Assembly: GCF_900105725.1 (NCBI RefSeq)
Contig: NZ_FNLM01000034.1
Span: forward strand, 62,001 to 126,000
DNA length: 64,000 nt
Source: Gordonia westfalica
Lineage (GTDB): Bacteria; Actinomycetota; Actinomycetes; Mycobacteriales; Mycobacteriaceae
Direction of reading: 5' to 3'
This document shows, one piece after another, positions 38,077-49,179 of this stretch; the first letter of the stretch is position 1; the number at the start of each line of letters is the position of its first letter. Both the position numbers and the translations under genes were made by a program. Below the pieces are notes generated by a model, which saw only the letters and a program-made list of their open reading frames with translations, was not told where the DNA came from and ran no database searches.

Positions 38077-38982
38077 TTAGGCGTGGCGCGCTGTCTCGGC
38101 CAGGTGCGTACAACGTCGTAACAGCTCCGCGCGCAGTTGTGTTCCGGCGTCGGCTATCGCCGATTGTTCCCGGACGTACTCGGCCCGGCCGGCCGGTGTC
38201 TCGATCGGGACCGGCTCGTATCCGAGGTGACGCAGATCGTAGGGGCTCGCCCGCATGTCGAGGTCGCGGGCGCGTAAGGCGAGCTCGAAGCAGTCGACCG
38301 TCAGACCTGCGGGCAGCAGGGGCGACAGGGTGAAACAGTGGCGGTAGAGATCCATCGTCGCGTGCAGGCATCCGGGCTGTTCGTGGTCGATCTGCGAAGC
38401 ACGGCTCAGCTCGGTCTCGTTCCGCGGCCTGGCCGGTTCGGTGAAGAAGCGGAACGCGTCGAAATGGGTGCAGCGCAACGGCATCTGCTCGACGACGCGG
38501 TCGGTCCCCGCGCTGCCCAGCCGTAGCGGGACGTCGTGCCGGGTCTCATCGGTGCGATAGACCATCGCCCACTCGTGGAGGCCGAAGCAGCCCAGCCTGG
38601 CCGGGCGCGCGGCAGTCGCGCCGAGGAGGTCCACCGTCGCGGTCAACGCGTCGAGGCGGCGTCGCACGTAGTCGGCGCCGACGAGCACGCCGGACCCGTC
38701 GCGTTCGTACCCGCGTAGCGGCAGGAACTCGTCGGCGTCCTCGAGGACCACGCCGAACCCCGGATGCCAGCGCAGCACGTGCGACGGTCGCGACGAGTAG
38801 TACGTGAACAGGAAGTCGATGACGGGGTGTTTGGCGCCCTTCCTCCGGGCGGCGAGATAGGGCCCGATGAGCATGTCGACACGACGTCGATGATCGTCGC
38901 GGCGGGCGCGCCACTCGGGGCCCGTCATCCGCTTGTCGTTCGACACCGTGCGCCGGTCCGGATGCGCGGTCATGGCGGTCAT
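38077..38982 (-). CDS. Conserved protein often labelled 3-methyladenine DNA glycosylase
   Basis: A 301-residue soluble protein. In actinobacterial annotation this family is often called 3-methyladenine DNA glycosylase, but I see no helix-hairpin-helix or known glycosylase motif, so the name should be treated with care. Conserved-looking segments are HPVIDFLFTYYSSRPSHVLR (residues about 52-71), GCFGLHEWAMVYR near 133, RCTHFDAFRFFTEPARP near 175 and GCLHATMDLYRHCFTLSPLL near 211, all rich in His, Tyr and Phe. The ATG overlaps the stop of the upstream HlyC gene (ATGA), so it is the last gene of the gnd operon. Confidence 0.6.
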   Translation of the reverse strand: MTAMTAHPDRRTVSNDKRMTGPEWRARRDDHRRRVDMLIGPYLAARRKGAKHPVIDFLFTYYSSRPSHVLRWHPGFGVVLEDADEFLPLRGYERDGSGVLVGADYVRRRLDALTATVDLLGATAARPARLGCFGLHEWAMVYRTDETRHDVPLRLGSAGTDRVVEQMPLRCTHFDAFRFFTEPARPRNETELSRASQIDHEQPGCLHATMDLYRHCFTLSPLLPAGLTVDCFELALRARDLDMRASPYDLRHLGYEPVPIETPAGRAEYVREQSAIADAGTQLRAELLRRCTHLAETARHA

Positions 38983-40052
38983 ACCCGGTGGGTCTCGTCC
39001 CGGACGTTGCCGACGAACTCTTCGACCAGGTCGGCGAGTGGCACGATGCCGATGGTGCGGCCGTTGTCGTCGACGACGGCGCCCAGATGCGCACTCGTAC
39101 GACGCAGCACCGTGGTCGCCTCATCGAGCGGGGTGTTCGACGCGATGACCGGCAGCGGCCGGATCTTGTCGACACCGATGATGGTGTCCGGACCGATGTG
39201 CTCGTCGAGGATCTCGTCGAGGACGTCCTTCAGGTGCAGGTAACCGGTGAAGGTGCCGTCCGGTCCGCGAACGGGGAAGCGGGAGAAACCGGTGTCGCTG
39301 ACGGCCTTCTCGACGGCGCCGAGGGTCGGTCCGATCCCGCCGGAGGCGGACACCTGGACGCTGACGCTGCGCATCTGCTCGAGGGGGATCATCACCTCGG
39401 CGACCGTGCGGCCGATGGACTGCAGGGCCCGGGTGAGTCGCTCGTGCTCCTCGGCGTCGATCAGTCCCTCCTGCTTGGACTCGCCGAGCATCTGGGCCAG
39501 TTCGCCCAGCGACACGGTGGACTCGAGTTCGTCCTTCGGTTCGACGCGCATCAGTCGCAGCGAGATGTTGGCGGTCCAGTTGTAGAAGGATATCAGCGGA
39601 CGCACCAGGCGGATGAACATCAGATGCACCGGTACCAGCAGCATGGCCGCCGATTCGGGTCCGGCGAGTGCGATGTTCTTCGGCACCATCTCACCGAGCA
39701 GGATGTGCAGCACGACCACCAGGGACAACGCGATGGCGAATGAGATCGGGTGCAGCAGCGCGTGCGGCACGTGGGCGAGTTCCAGCGGCTTCTCGATGAG
39801 GTGCGCGACTGCCGGCTCGCCGACGCGACCGAGCAGGATCGAGCAGATCGTGATGCCCAGCTGGGCCCCGGCCAGCATCAGCGACAGGTTCTCGCCGGCC
39901 CGGATGACGGTCCGTGCGCGCGTCTTCCCGCTCTCGGCCAACGCCTCGAGACGGTCGCGGCGGGCCGAGATGAGGGAGAACTCGGCGCCGACGAAGAAAG
40001 CGTTGCCGGCCAGCAGCGCAAAGGCCAGCACAACTGCCCAGAGGTCACCCAT
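38979..40052 (-). CDS. CNNM/HlyC-CorC family membrane protein (Rv1841c-like)
   Basis: A 357-residue protein with an N-terminal DUF21 (CNNM) membrane domain of about four helices (LWAVVLAFALLAGNAFFVGA; then GAQLGITICSILLGRVGEPA; then LSLVVVLHILLGEMVPKNIA) and a cytoplasmic CBS pair (about 205-350, MIPLEQMRSVSVQ to VVDDNGRTIGIVPLADL). Members are tied to Mg or Co transport; haemolysin is a historic name. It lacks the C-terminal CorC_HlyC domain that its upstream paralogue has. Its ATG overlaps the upstream gene's stop by 8 bases. Confidence 0.85.
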   Translation of the reverse strand: MGDLWAVVLAFALLAGNAFFVGAEFSLISARRDRLEALAESGKTRARTVIRAGENLSLMLAGAQLGITICSILLGRVGEPAVAHLIEKPLELAHVPHALLHPISFAIALSLVVVLHILLGEMVPKNIALAGPESAAMLLVPVHLMFIRLVRPLISFYNWTANISLRLMRVEPKDELESTVSLGELAQMLGESKQEGLIDAEEHERLTRALQSIGRTVAEVMIPLEQMRSVSVQVSASGGIGPTLGAVEKAVSDTGFSRFPVRGPDGTFTGYLHLKDVLDEILDEHIGPDTIIGVDKIRPLPVIASNTPLDEATTVLRRTSAHLGAVVDDNGRTIGIVPLADLVEEFVGNVRDETHRV

Positions 40053-41466
40053 CGGACACCTCCGGATCTCGCGCTTCTCCGGTCAGCGGTTCGTCCGCCG
40101 GGGCCGGGCGCAGCGCGACGACGTCGACACGCCGGCCGTCCATCTGTGCGACGGTGGCCCGCCAGGTGATGTCGTCGCCGGCCTCGGGCATCTCGGGGGA
40201 GTCGTCGTCGCCGTCGCCGACGGGGGAGCGGCGTGGCAGGTCGACGACGTCGTCGACGGCGGGGATGCGTCCGAGGCAGTACATGATCAGGCCGCCGAGG
40301 GTGTCGTACGGGCCGTCGGGCGCGTGATAGCCGGTGGCGTCGTAGAGCTCGTCGATCCGGAGCAGCCCCGCGCACAGGTAACCGTTTCCGTCGATCGCGA
40401 CATCGGCGCGTTCGTAGTCGTGCTCGTCGGTGACGTCCCCGAGGATCTCCTCGATGAGGTCCTCGGTGGTGACGATCCCGGCGGTGCCGCCGTATTCGTC
40501 GATGACGACGCACAGCTCCATGCCGTCGGCGCGGATGCGTTTCATCAGGGCGTCGCCGTCCAGGCTGGCGGGCACTCGCGGCACGTTGCGCGCGATCGAC
40601 GTGATCCGGGTGGTGGCCTGGCGTTCGGGCGGGACGGTGAAGGCCTGCTTGATGTGGACCACGCCCACCAGGTCGTCGAGGTCTCCGTCGACGACGACCG
40701 GGAAGCGCGAGTGGCCGGTGCGCGACGACGCCATCACCAGGTCGCGGACGGTGTCGTCGCGTTCGAGGGTGTCGATGGTGACGCGCGGGGTCATCAGGTC
40801 CTCGGCGGTCAGTTCACCGAAGCGCAGCGACCGGTCCACGAGGGTCGCGGTCTGCTCGTCGAGCGCACCGCGCCGGGCCGAGTTGCGGACCAGGGACACG
40901 AGTTCCTGCGGCGACCGGGCCGAGGCGAGTTCGTCGGTGGGTTCGATGCCGAATCGCCGGACGATCCAGTTGGCGGTGCCGTTGAGTCCGTTGATCGCCC
41001 AGCGGAAGACCGCGGAGAAAGCCGTCATCGGACCCGACGTCGCGCGGGCGACGGCCAGGGACTTCGCGATCGCGAGGTTCTTCGGGATCAGCTCGCCCAG
41101 GACCATCGACAGCGACGTGGCGATCACGAGGGCGAGGATCAGGGATGTCGCCGAGGCCACCGACTCGCTCACGCCGGCCGCCGCCAGCGGCGGCTTGATG
41201 ATGCGGGCGAGGACGGGTTCGGCGATGTAGCCGGTGATGAGTGTGGTGATGGTGATACCGAGCTGGGCACCCGACAGCTGGAACGACAGCGTCGAGTGCG
41301 CACGCTGCACGAGGCGTGCGCGACGGTCTCCGCGCTGGGCGACATCGGCGGAGATCGTGGACCGTTCGAGCGCGGTCAGCGAGAACTCGGCCGCGACGAA
41401 GAGCGCGGTTCCCAGCGTGAGGGCGATGAACCCGACCAGGCTCGCGACGAGAAGAAGGATCTCCAC
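40045..41466 (-). CDS. CNNM/HlyC-CorC family membrane protein with CorC_HlyC domain (Rv1842c-like)
   Basis: A 473-residue paralogue of the downstream gene. A DUF21 membrane domain (EILLLVASLVGFIALTLG; GAQLGITITTLITGYIAEP; SLSMVLGELIPKNLA) precedes two CBS motifs (DLMTPRVTIDTLERDDTVRD near 205; CVVIDEYGGTAGIVTTEDLI near 295) and a complete CorC_HlyC domain (DITWRATVAQMDGRRVDVV). The C terminus is acidic. The GTG at 41466 begins one base after the guaB1 stop and gives the standard N terminus. Two such genes in tandem probably form a heteromeric Mg/Co-handling complex; that pairing is inference. Confidence 0.85.
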   Translation of the reverse strand: MEILLLVASLVGFIALTLGTALFVAAEFSLTALERSTISADVAQRGDRRARLVQRAHSTLSFQLSGAQLGITITTLITGYIAEPVLARIIKPPLAAAGVSESVASATSLILALVIATSLSMVLGELIPKNLAIAKSLAVARATSGPMTAFSAVFRWAINGLNGTANWIVRRFGIEPTDELASARSPQELVSLVRNSARRGALDEQTATLVDRSLRFGELTAEDLMTPRVTIDTLERDDTVRDLVMASSRTGHSRFPVVVDGDLDDLVGVVHIKQAFTVPPERQATTRITSIARNVPRVPASLDGDALMKRIRADGMELCVVIDEYGGTAGIVTTEDLIEEILGDVTDEHDYERADVAIDGNGYLCAGLLRIDELYDATGYHAPDGPYDTLGGLIMYCLGRIPAVDDVVDLPRRSPVGDGDDDSPEMPEAGDDITWRATVAQMDGRRVDVVALRPAPADEPLTGEARDPEVSDG

Positions 41467-41467
41467 G

Positions 41468-44378
<2,911 letters not shown>

Positions 44379-44385
44379 GCCCGAC

Positions 44386-44391
44386 AGCCTA
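44386..44391 (-). promoter_or_regulatory. Candidate -10 of a leaderless transcript (gnd operon)
   Basis: TAGGCT on the minus strand, 7 bases before the gnd ATG at 44378. No consensus -35 was seen. Confidence 0.4.
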
Positions 44392-44474
44392 TTGCCTCAC
44401 GATCCGATCCGGCGATCTGCCTCACTTTTCCGGGCCACGCGTGAATGTCGTTCGAGGCGTGGGGGTCGGACCGA

Positions 44475-45425
44475 TCAGAACGCCGACATCAGGCGATTGA
44501 GCTCGGTGAGCCACGGAATCGCGACCGCGAGGGTCGGCAGTACGAGGATGGCGGCGGCGGTCACGTAGGCGCCGACCGCGATCCAGTGGGCCGGACGGTC
44601 GTCGCGCAGGCGGTGGACGCGAGTGAGCGTGGTGGGTCCGCCGACGGCCATGGCACCGCGGGGGGCGACGGCATCGGCGCAGGCGACGAGTGCGCGTCCG
44701 AGGGTGGTCGGCGCGGTGGCGCGGACGGCCTGATCGTCGGCGAGGGCCTCGACGAGCAGTTCGGCGGCGCCGAGCGCGGAACTGGAGCGGACGAACCGCG
44801 GGAAGGCCTCGTGCAGGGCGATGAAGGCCTCGAGGACGAGATCGTGACGTGCCCGCAGATGAGCCCGTTCGTGGGCGATGACGGCGATGAGCTCGTCGCG
44901 GGTCAGGCGGTGCACGACCCCCTCGCTGACGACGACGCGCTGCCGCAATCCGGGGAGACAGTAGGCGAGCGGCTGCTCGACGTCGATCATCCGGACGTCT
45001 CGTGCGTAGAGGGGATCGTCCGCATCGGTCCGGTCGCAGCGGTCGAGGATGTCGATCAGCTGGCGATGGGCCTTGCGACGGGCGCGGGTGCGGAGTCCGA
45101 CGCGGATGGTCGTGTAGAAGAGGCGGGCGCCGACCAGCAGGGTGAGGATGAAGACTCCCACGCAGGTCAGCCACAGCGGGAGGCCGAGACGATCGATCTC
45201 TCGGAGTGGATGAGTCGTCGGAGTGCCATCGGCCCCGATCACCAGGAGGTTGGCCGCGACCGCCAGGCCGCAGCTGAACGCCGACAACACGGCGGCGAGC
45301 GCGATGGCCTGCCACAGCGTCATCGCCGCGCGTGGGGCTCGGATCGGCCATCGGGCCCGGGACAGTGCCTCGGGTACGGGGCCGGCGAGCACCAAGCTGA
45401 CGATGCCGAAGAGCAAGGCGGTCAT
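44475..45425 (-). CDS. M56-family membrane zinc metallopeptidase (Rv1845c, BlaR1-like)
   Basis: A 316-residue integral membrane protease. Hydrophobic segments occur near the N terminus, at about 38-60, 83-105 and 285-305. The zinc site is HERAH in LIAVIAHERAHLRARHD (near 195), the M56 signature. It lacks the extracellular penicillin-sensor domain of BlaR1, as in mycobacteria. It lies 47 bases downstream of the BlaI repressor gene on the same strand. In M. tuberculosis this pair responds to beta-lactams, with the peptidase presumed to cleave BlaI. Confidence 0.85.
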   Translation of the reverse strand: MTALLFGIVSLVLAGPVPEALSRARWPIRAPRAAMTLWQAIALAAVLSAFSCGLAVAANLLVIGADGTPTTHPLREIDRLGLPLWLTCVGVFILTLLVGARLFYTTIRVGLRTRARRKAHRQLIDILDRCDRTDADDPLYARDVRMIDVEQPLAYCLPGLRQRVVVSEGVVHRLTRDELIAVIAHERAHLRARHDLVLEAFIALHEAFPRFVRSSSALGAAELLVEALADDQAVRATAPTTLGRALVACADAVAPRGAMAVGGPTTLTRVHRLRDDRPAHWIAVGAYVTAAAILVLPTLAVAIPWLTELNRLMSAF

Positions 45426-45472
45426 CCGGTGGGCTTCCTCAAGGGGTGGGCTGATGGGGGTGTGCCGTGAAT

Positions 45473-45871
45473 CTAGCCGGTCTCGTGCGTTCCTCGTGCG
45501 GCTTCGAGTTCATCGAGGGCGTGACGAAGGGCTGCGGCCTCGTCGGCCCCGACCCGTCCGACGAACGACACCAGGGCGGCATGCCGCGATCCCGGCGCGT
45601 CGGCCTCACTGAGTGCGTCGACCATCAGGCTCGCGACCAGGTCTTCACGAGGGTGGGTCGGGACGTACTTGTGTGCACGGTCGTCGCGGATCTGGGTCAC
45701 CAGGTTCTTCTTCGCGAGCCGCTGCAGCACGGTCATCACCGTCGTGTAGGCGAGTGACCGATCCCGCGACAGCTCGGCATGCACCTGCCGGACGGTCTTC
45801 GGTTCGGAGCCGGCCCACAACGTGTCCATCACCGCGCGCTCGAGGTCGCCTAGCCCATTCATCTTTCGCAT
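45473..45871 (-). CDS. blaI: BlaI/MecI-family repressor (Rv1846c-like)
   Basis: A 132-residue penicillinase-repressor-type winged helix protein. LGDLERAVMDTLWAGSEPKT leads to the HTH VRQVHAELSRDRSLAYTTVMTVLQRLAKKNLV (residues about 25-56), with the wing RDDRAHKYVPTHPRED after it; the C-terminal helices give dimerisation. In M. tuberculosis BlaI represses the beta-lactamase gene, the peptidase gene and itself. The ATG at 45871 is preceded by GGAGGCGGAG at good spacing; two later or earlier in-frame codons are weaker. Confidence 0.88.
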   Translation of the reverse strand: MRKMNGLGDLERAVMDTLWAGSEPKTVRQVHAELSRDRSLAYTTVMTVLQRLAKKNLVTQIRDDRAHKYVPTHPREDLVASLMVDALSEADAPGSRHAALVSFVGRVGADEAAALRHALDELEAARGTHETG

Positions 45872-45956
45872 TTTACTGCTCCGCCTCCCGTTGTGTGCCC
45901 GCCGGCTCACGCGTTCATTCCTTTGTTGAGTCCGCGCAGGCGTTTTCGCCTCTGAC

Positions 45957-45974
45957 GTGGTATTACTCCACCAC
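45957..45974. promoter_or_regulatory. Inverted repeat GTGGT-N8-ACCAC
   Basis: GTGGT (45957-45961) and ACCAC (45970-45974) flank an AT-rich centre, directly upstream of the -35 at 45977 and between blaI and the small RNA promoter. It could be a BlaI operator, although it does not match the TACTACA-type site known from other BlaI proteins. Confidence 0.25.
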
Positions 45975-45976
45975 CC

Positions 45977-46007
45977 TTGACACGTTGGTAAGGCTAGCCT
46001 ACATTAA
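45977..46007 (+). promoter_or_regulatory. Consensus promoter overlapped by an IdeR/DtxR-type iron box
   Basis: TTGACA (45977-45982), a 17-base spacer and TACATT (46000-46005) form a strong sigma-A promoter reading right. TAAGGCTAGCCTACATTAA (45989-46007) matches the IdeR/DtxR box TTAGGTTAGSCTAACCTAA at 14 of 19 positions and covers the -10. Iron-loaded IdeR would therefore repress this promoter, and low iron would switch it on. The first transcribed base is expected near 46011. Confidence 0.75.
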
Positions 46008-46010
46008 GTG

Positions 46011-46110
46011 ACACGTCGGACCGCGCGAGAGTCCTGAGGGCTGCAGAGACCCCCGGTCCACGTCACGGAAGGTCCCGCATCTCATCGAGGTGCGGGGCCT
46101 TCGGTGTTTC
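46011..46110 (+). ncRNA. mrsI: Iron-responsive small RNA, MrsI-like
   Basis: The promoter at 45977 leads into about 100 bases with no gene and two strong hairpins. The first pairs ACGTcGGACCG (46013-46023) with CGGTCCACGT (46054-46063) and carries a 30-base head with an inner stem AGTCC-tga-GGGCT (46030-46042). The second pairs AAGGTCCCGCA (46069-46079) with TGCGGGGCCTT (46091-46101), with one G-T pair, and is followed by CGGTGTTT, so it can act as terminator. In M. tuberculosis the IdeR-controlled small RNA MrsI (ncRv11846) comes from the same place, between Rv1846c and Rv1847, and lowers synthesis of non-essential iron proteins. Position, iron box and size all agree; sequence identity was not tested. 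Confidence 0.7.
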
Positions 46111-46193
46111 TCTGGGTAGGGAACGCCGGTCACGGCCTCGGTGTTCCCGGGTCGGTATCGCCCGCCGTGCACAGGCGTGCCACTGTTGAGGCC

Positions 46194-46615
46194 ATGACTG
46201 CGAACAGTGCGGACGAGATCCTCGCGAATTCCTTCGGCAAGGGGCTCGACGGCGTGCTCGGACTCGAGGTCGTCGAAGCCGGACCGGACCGGATCGTCGC
46301 GAAGATGGAGATAACCGAAAGCCATCATCAGCCGTTCGGCATCGTCCACGGAGGCGTCTACTGCGCGGTCGGTGAGAGCGTCGCGAGCATGAGCGGATTC
46401 TTGTGGTTGCAGGAGACGGGTATCGGGGCACCGCGGTCGGGGTCAACAACAACACCGACTTCCTCAAGTCCGTCAGCACCGGCACGGTGACCGCGACATC
46501 GACCCCCATCCACCGCGGCCGGCGTCAGCAGCTGTGGGCCGTCGACATGGTCGATCAGGACGGCACGTTGCTCGCCAAGACCCAGGTGCGGCTCCAGAAC
46601 ATCGAAGCCCGCTGA
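46194..46615 (+). pseudogene. PaaI-family thioesterase (Rv1847-like), frameshifted
   Basis: A hotdog-fold thioesterase in two frames. From the ATG at 46194 it reads to ASMSGFLWLQETG and contains the active-site segment QPFGIVHGGVYCAVGESVAS. The rest, YRGTAVGVNNNTDFLKSVS to VRLQNIEAR, lies in another frame. One missing G in GACGGGTAT (46416-46423) would join them exactly, as the Rv1847 protein has a continuous WLN..VVGVNNNTDF here. The restored protein would be about 140 residues. It is followed by a hairpin terminator and then ureA. It could be a genuine inactivating mutation or an error in a G run. Confidence 0.85.
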
Positions 46616-46620
46616 CCGGA

Positions 46621-46644
46621 GTGGCGTCGGCGAGCCGACGCCAC
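46621..46644 (+). terminator. Hairpin terminator before ureA
   Basis: GTGGCGTCGG (46621-46630) and CCGACGCCAC (46635-46644) are perfect 10-base arms with a CGAG tetraloop, 6 bases past the thioesterase stop. There is no T run. It separates the thioesterase transcript from the urease genes. Confidence 0.6.
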
Positions 46645-46718
46645 CCGTTCATGGCAGGATGACTCCACTGCAATCGACCACGGCCCCCCGGGTCGGACAT
46701 CTGCGAGGAGTTATCTCG

Positions 46719-47021
46719 GTGCGACTGTCGCCGCATGAACAAGAACGGCTGTTGATCTCGTATGCGGCCGAACTCGCGCGACGGAGGCAGGCCCGCGGGC
46801 TCAGGCTCAACCATCCCGAAGCGGTCGCGCTCATCACCGACCACGTCCTCGAAGGTGCCCGCGACGGTAGGTCGGTGGCCGAACTCATGACGTCGGGCCG
46901 CGAGGTGCTCGGACGCGACGACGTGATGGACGGCGTGCCCGAGATGCTGCACGACGTCCAGGTCGAGGCGACCTTCCCCGACGGCACCAAGCTGGTGACC
47001 GTCCACGACCCGATCGCCTGA
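46719..47021 (+). CDS. ureA: Urease gamma subunit
   Basis: A 100-residue subunit, the exact usual length for Ure[21 protein letters not shown] at the start, [20 protein letters not shown], then [20 protein letters not shown] and [20 protein letters not shown] are family blocks. UreA, UreB and UreC form the (alpha-beta-gamma)3 enzyme that hydrolyses urea to ammonia and carbamate. The GTG at 46719 follows CGAGGAG by 8 bases and is preferred to an ATG twenty codons upstream. It starts the ureABCFGD operon. Confidence 0.93.
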   Translation: MRLSPHEQERLLISYAAELARRRQARGLRLNHPEAVALITDHVLEGARDGRSVAELMTSGREVLGRDDVMDGVPEMLHDVQVEATFPDGTKLVTVHDPIA

Positions 47022-47066
47022 GCCCCGCTCCGCCAACCGATCTGAGCTGCTTCAAGAGAGGCCGAG

Positions 47067-47459
47067 ATGTCGGGTACGCCACCCACCGCCACACGCTCCT
47101 CGCTCGTCCCGGGCGAGGTGATCCCCGCCGAGGGCACGATCGAGCTGAACGCCGGCGCCGATGCCGTCGAGTTGACGGTGGTCAACTCCGGTGACCGCCC
47201 GGTACAGGTCGGCAGCCATGTGCACTTCCCGCAGTCCAACGCGGCACTGGACTTCGACCGGGCGCTCGCGCACGGCCGACGCCTCGACATCCCCGCCGGC
47301 ACCGCGGTGCGGTTCGAGCCGGGTATCGAGATGACCGTCGGACTGGTCCCGCTCGGGGGCACTCGTGAGGTGTACGGGATCTCGCTGGATCCGCCGGGGC
47401 GGTGCGGGCCGGTGGATTCCCCGGCGCCCGGGACCGACAACACCGACGGGAGCAAGTGA
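47067..47459 (+). CDS. ureB: Urease beta subunit
   Basis: A 130-residue Ure[21 protein letters not shown] leads the conserved [20 protein letters not shown] and [20 protein letters not shown], and [18 protein letters not shown] completes the core. The last about 25 residues are a Pro/Asp/Gly tail beyond the usual 100-105 residue core, as in other actinobacteria. GAGAGG precedes the ATG. It lies 45 bases after ureA and one base before ureC. Confidence 0.93.
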   Translation: MSGTPPTATRSSLVPGEVIPAEGTIELNAGADAVELTVVNSGDRPVQVGSHVHFPQSNAALDFDRALAHGRRLDIPAGTAVRFEPGIEMTVGLVPLGGTREVYGISLDPPGRCGPVDSPAPGTDNTDGSK

Positions 47460-47460
47460 G

Positions 47461-49179
47461 ATGGCGACACTCGGACGCGACCGTTACGCGCAGCTGTTCG
47501 GCCCGACGACCGGCGACCTGATCCGCCTTGCCGACACCGATCTGCTCATCGAGGTCACCGACGACCTCTCCGGCGGTCCGGGACGCGCCGGCGAGGAAGC
47601 TGTGTTCGGCGGCGGCAAGGTGATCCGCGAGTCGATGGGCCAGAGCCGGGCGACTCGCGCCGACGGCGCTCCCGACACGATCATCACCGGTGTCGTGATC
47701 CTGGACCACTGGGGAATCATCAAGGCGGACCTGGGAATCCGCGACGGACGCATCGTCGCGCTGGGTAAGGCCGGCAACCCCGACACGATGGACGGTATTC
47801 ACCCCGATCTCGTCATCGGACCGTCGACCGAGATCATCGCCGGCAACGGCAAGATCGTCACCCCGGGTGCCATCGACTGCCACGTGCACTTCATCTGCCC
47901 GCAGATCATGGACGAGGCGCTCGGCAACGGCATCACGACGCTCATCGGCGGCGGTACCGGACCGGCCGAGGGCAGCAAGGCCACCACCGTCACGCCCGGC
48001 GCCTGGCACCTCGCGTCGATCCTCGCGGCCACCGACCACTGGCCGGTGAACATCGCACTGCTGGGCAAGGGCAACACGGTCAGCGCCGCCGCGATGCACG
48101 AGCAGATTCGTGCGGGCGCTTCGGGTTTCAAACTGCACGAGGACTGGGGGAGCACCCCCGCCGCGATCGACGCCTGTCTTCGGGTCGCCGACGAGACCGG
48201 GGTGCAGGTCGCACTCCACTCCGACACGCTCAACGAGGCCGGTTTCGTGGAGTCCACGCTCGGCGCGATCGCCGGACGCGGTATCCACGCGTATCACACC
48301 GAGGGGGCCGGCGGCGGCCACGCTCCCGACATCATCACGGTCGCCGCGTACCCCAATGTGCTTCCGTCGTCGACCAATCCGACGCGTCCGCACACCGTGA
48401 ACACCCTCGACGAGCATCTCGACATGCTGATGGTGTGCCATCACCTGAACCCGACGGTGCCGGAGGATCTCGCCTTCGCGGAGAGCCGGATTCGCCCGTC
48501 CACCATCGCCGCCGAGGATCTGCTGCACGACCTCGGTGCGATCTCGATGATCGGTTCGGACTCGCAGGCGATGGGCCGTGTCGGCGAGGTGGTGCTGCGC
48601 ACCTGGCAGACCGCACATGTGATGAAGCGCAAGCGCGGTGCGCTGCCGGGGGACGGCCGCGCCGACAACAACCGCGCCCAGCGATACATCGCCAAGTACA
48701 CGATCTGCCCGGCCGTCGCGCACGGCTTCGACGACGAGATCGGGTCCGTCGAGGTCGGCAAGCTCGCGGACCTCGTCCTGTGGGACCCCGCGTTCTTCGG
48801 TGTCCGGCCGGACCTGGTGATCAAGGGTGGCGCGATCGCCTGGGCGGCGATGGGCGACGCGAACGCGTCGATCCCCACACCGCAGCCGGTCCTCCCGCGC
48901 CCGATGTTCGGTGCCGCACCGAAACTGGCCGCCGCGACGTCGGTGAGCTTCGTCGCGCCCGGCGCGGACCCCGACCTCGCCGAGCGGATCGGCCTCGATC
49001 GCCGTCTCGTCCCGGTCAAGAACACCCGCGGCGTCGGCAAGGCCGACATGGTCAACAACGACGCCTGCCCGACGATCGAGGTCGATCCCGACACCTTCAC
49101 GGTGAAGGTCGACGGCGAGGTGTGGGACGCGGAGCCGGTCTCCGAGCTGCCGATGGCGCAGCGGTACTTCCTGTTCTGA
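47461..49179 (+). CDS. ureC: Urease alpha (catalytic) subunit
   Basis: A 572-residue nickel amidohydrolase, the catalytic subunit. All active-site groups are visible: CHVHF with His141 and His143, carbamylated Lys224 in [16 protein letters not shown] and [13 protein letters not shown] with further His ligands, flap Cys326-His327 in MVCHHL, and metal ligand Asp367 in [10 protein letters not shown]. The start ATG is one base after the ureB stop. The stop codon shares a base with the ureF start (TGATG). Urea hydrolysis would supply nitrogen or buffer acid. Confidence 0.96.
   Translation: MATLGRDRYAQLFGPTTGDLIRLADTDLLIEVTDDLSGGPGRAGEEAVFGGGKVIRESMGQSRATRADGAPDTIITGVVILDHWGIIKADLGIRDGRIVALGKAGNPDTMDGIHPDLVIGPSTEIIAGNGKIVTPGAIDCHVHFICPQIMDEALGNGITTLIGGGTGPAEGSKATTVTPGAWHLASILAATDHWPVNIALLGKGNTVSAAAMHEQIRAGASGFKLHEDWGSTPAAIDACLRVADETGVQVALHSDTLNEAGFVESTLGAIAGRGIHAYHTEGAGGGHAPDIITVAAYPNVLPSSTNPTRPHTVNTLDEHLDMLMVCHHLNPTVPEDLAFAESRIRPSTIAAEDLLHDLGAISMIGSDSQAMGRVGEVVLRTWQTAHVMKRKRGALPGDGRADNNRAQRYIAKYTICPAVAHGFDDEIGSVEVGKLADLVLWDPAFFGVRPDLVIKGGAIAWAAMGDANASIPTPQPVLPRPMFGAAPKLAAATSVSFVAPGADPDLAERIGLDRRLVPVKNTRGVGKADMVNNDACPTIEVDPDTFTVKVDGEVWDAEPVSELPMAQRYFLF

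Noticed and set aside
44435..44462. CCACGC/GCGTGG stem after the M56 peptidase gene
   Set aside because: Short stem with a 16-base loop in GC-rich DNA; chance is a sufficient explanation.
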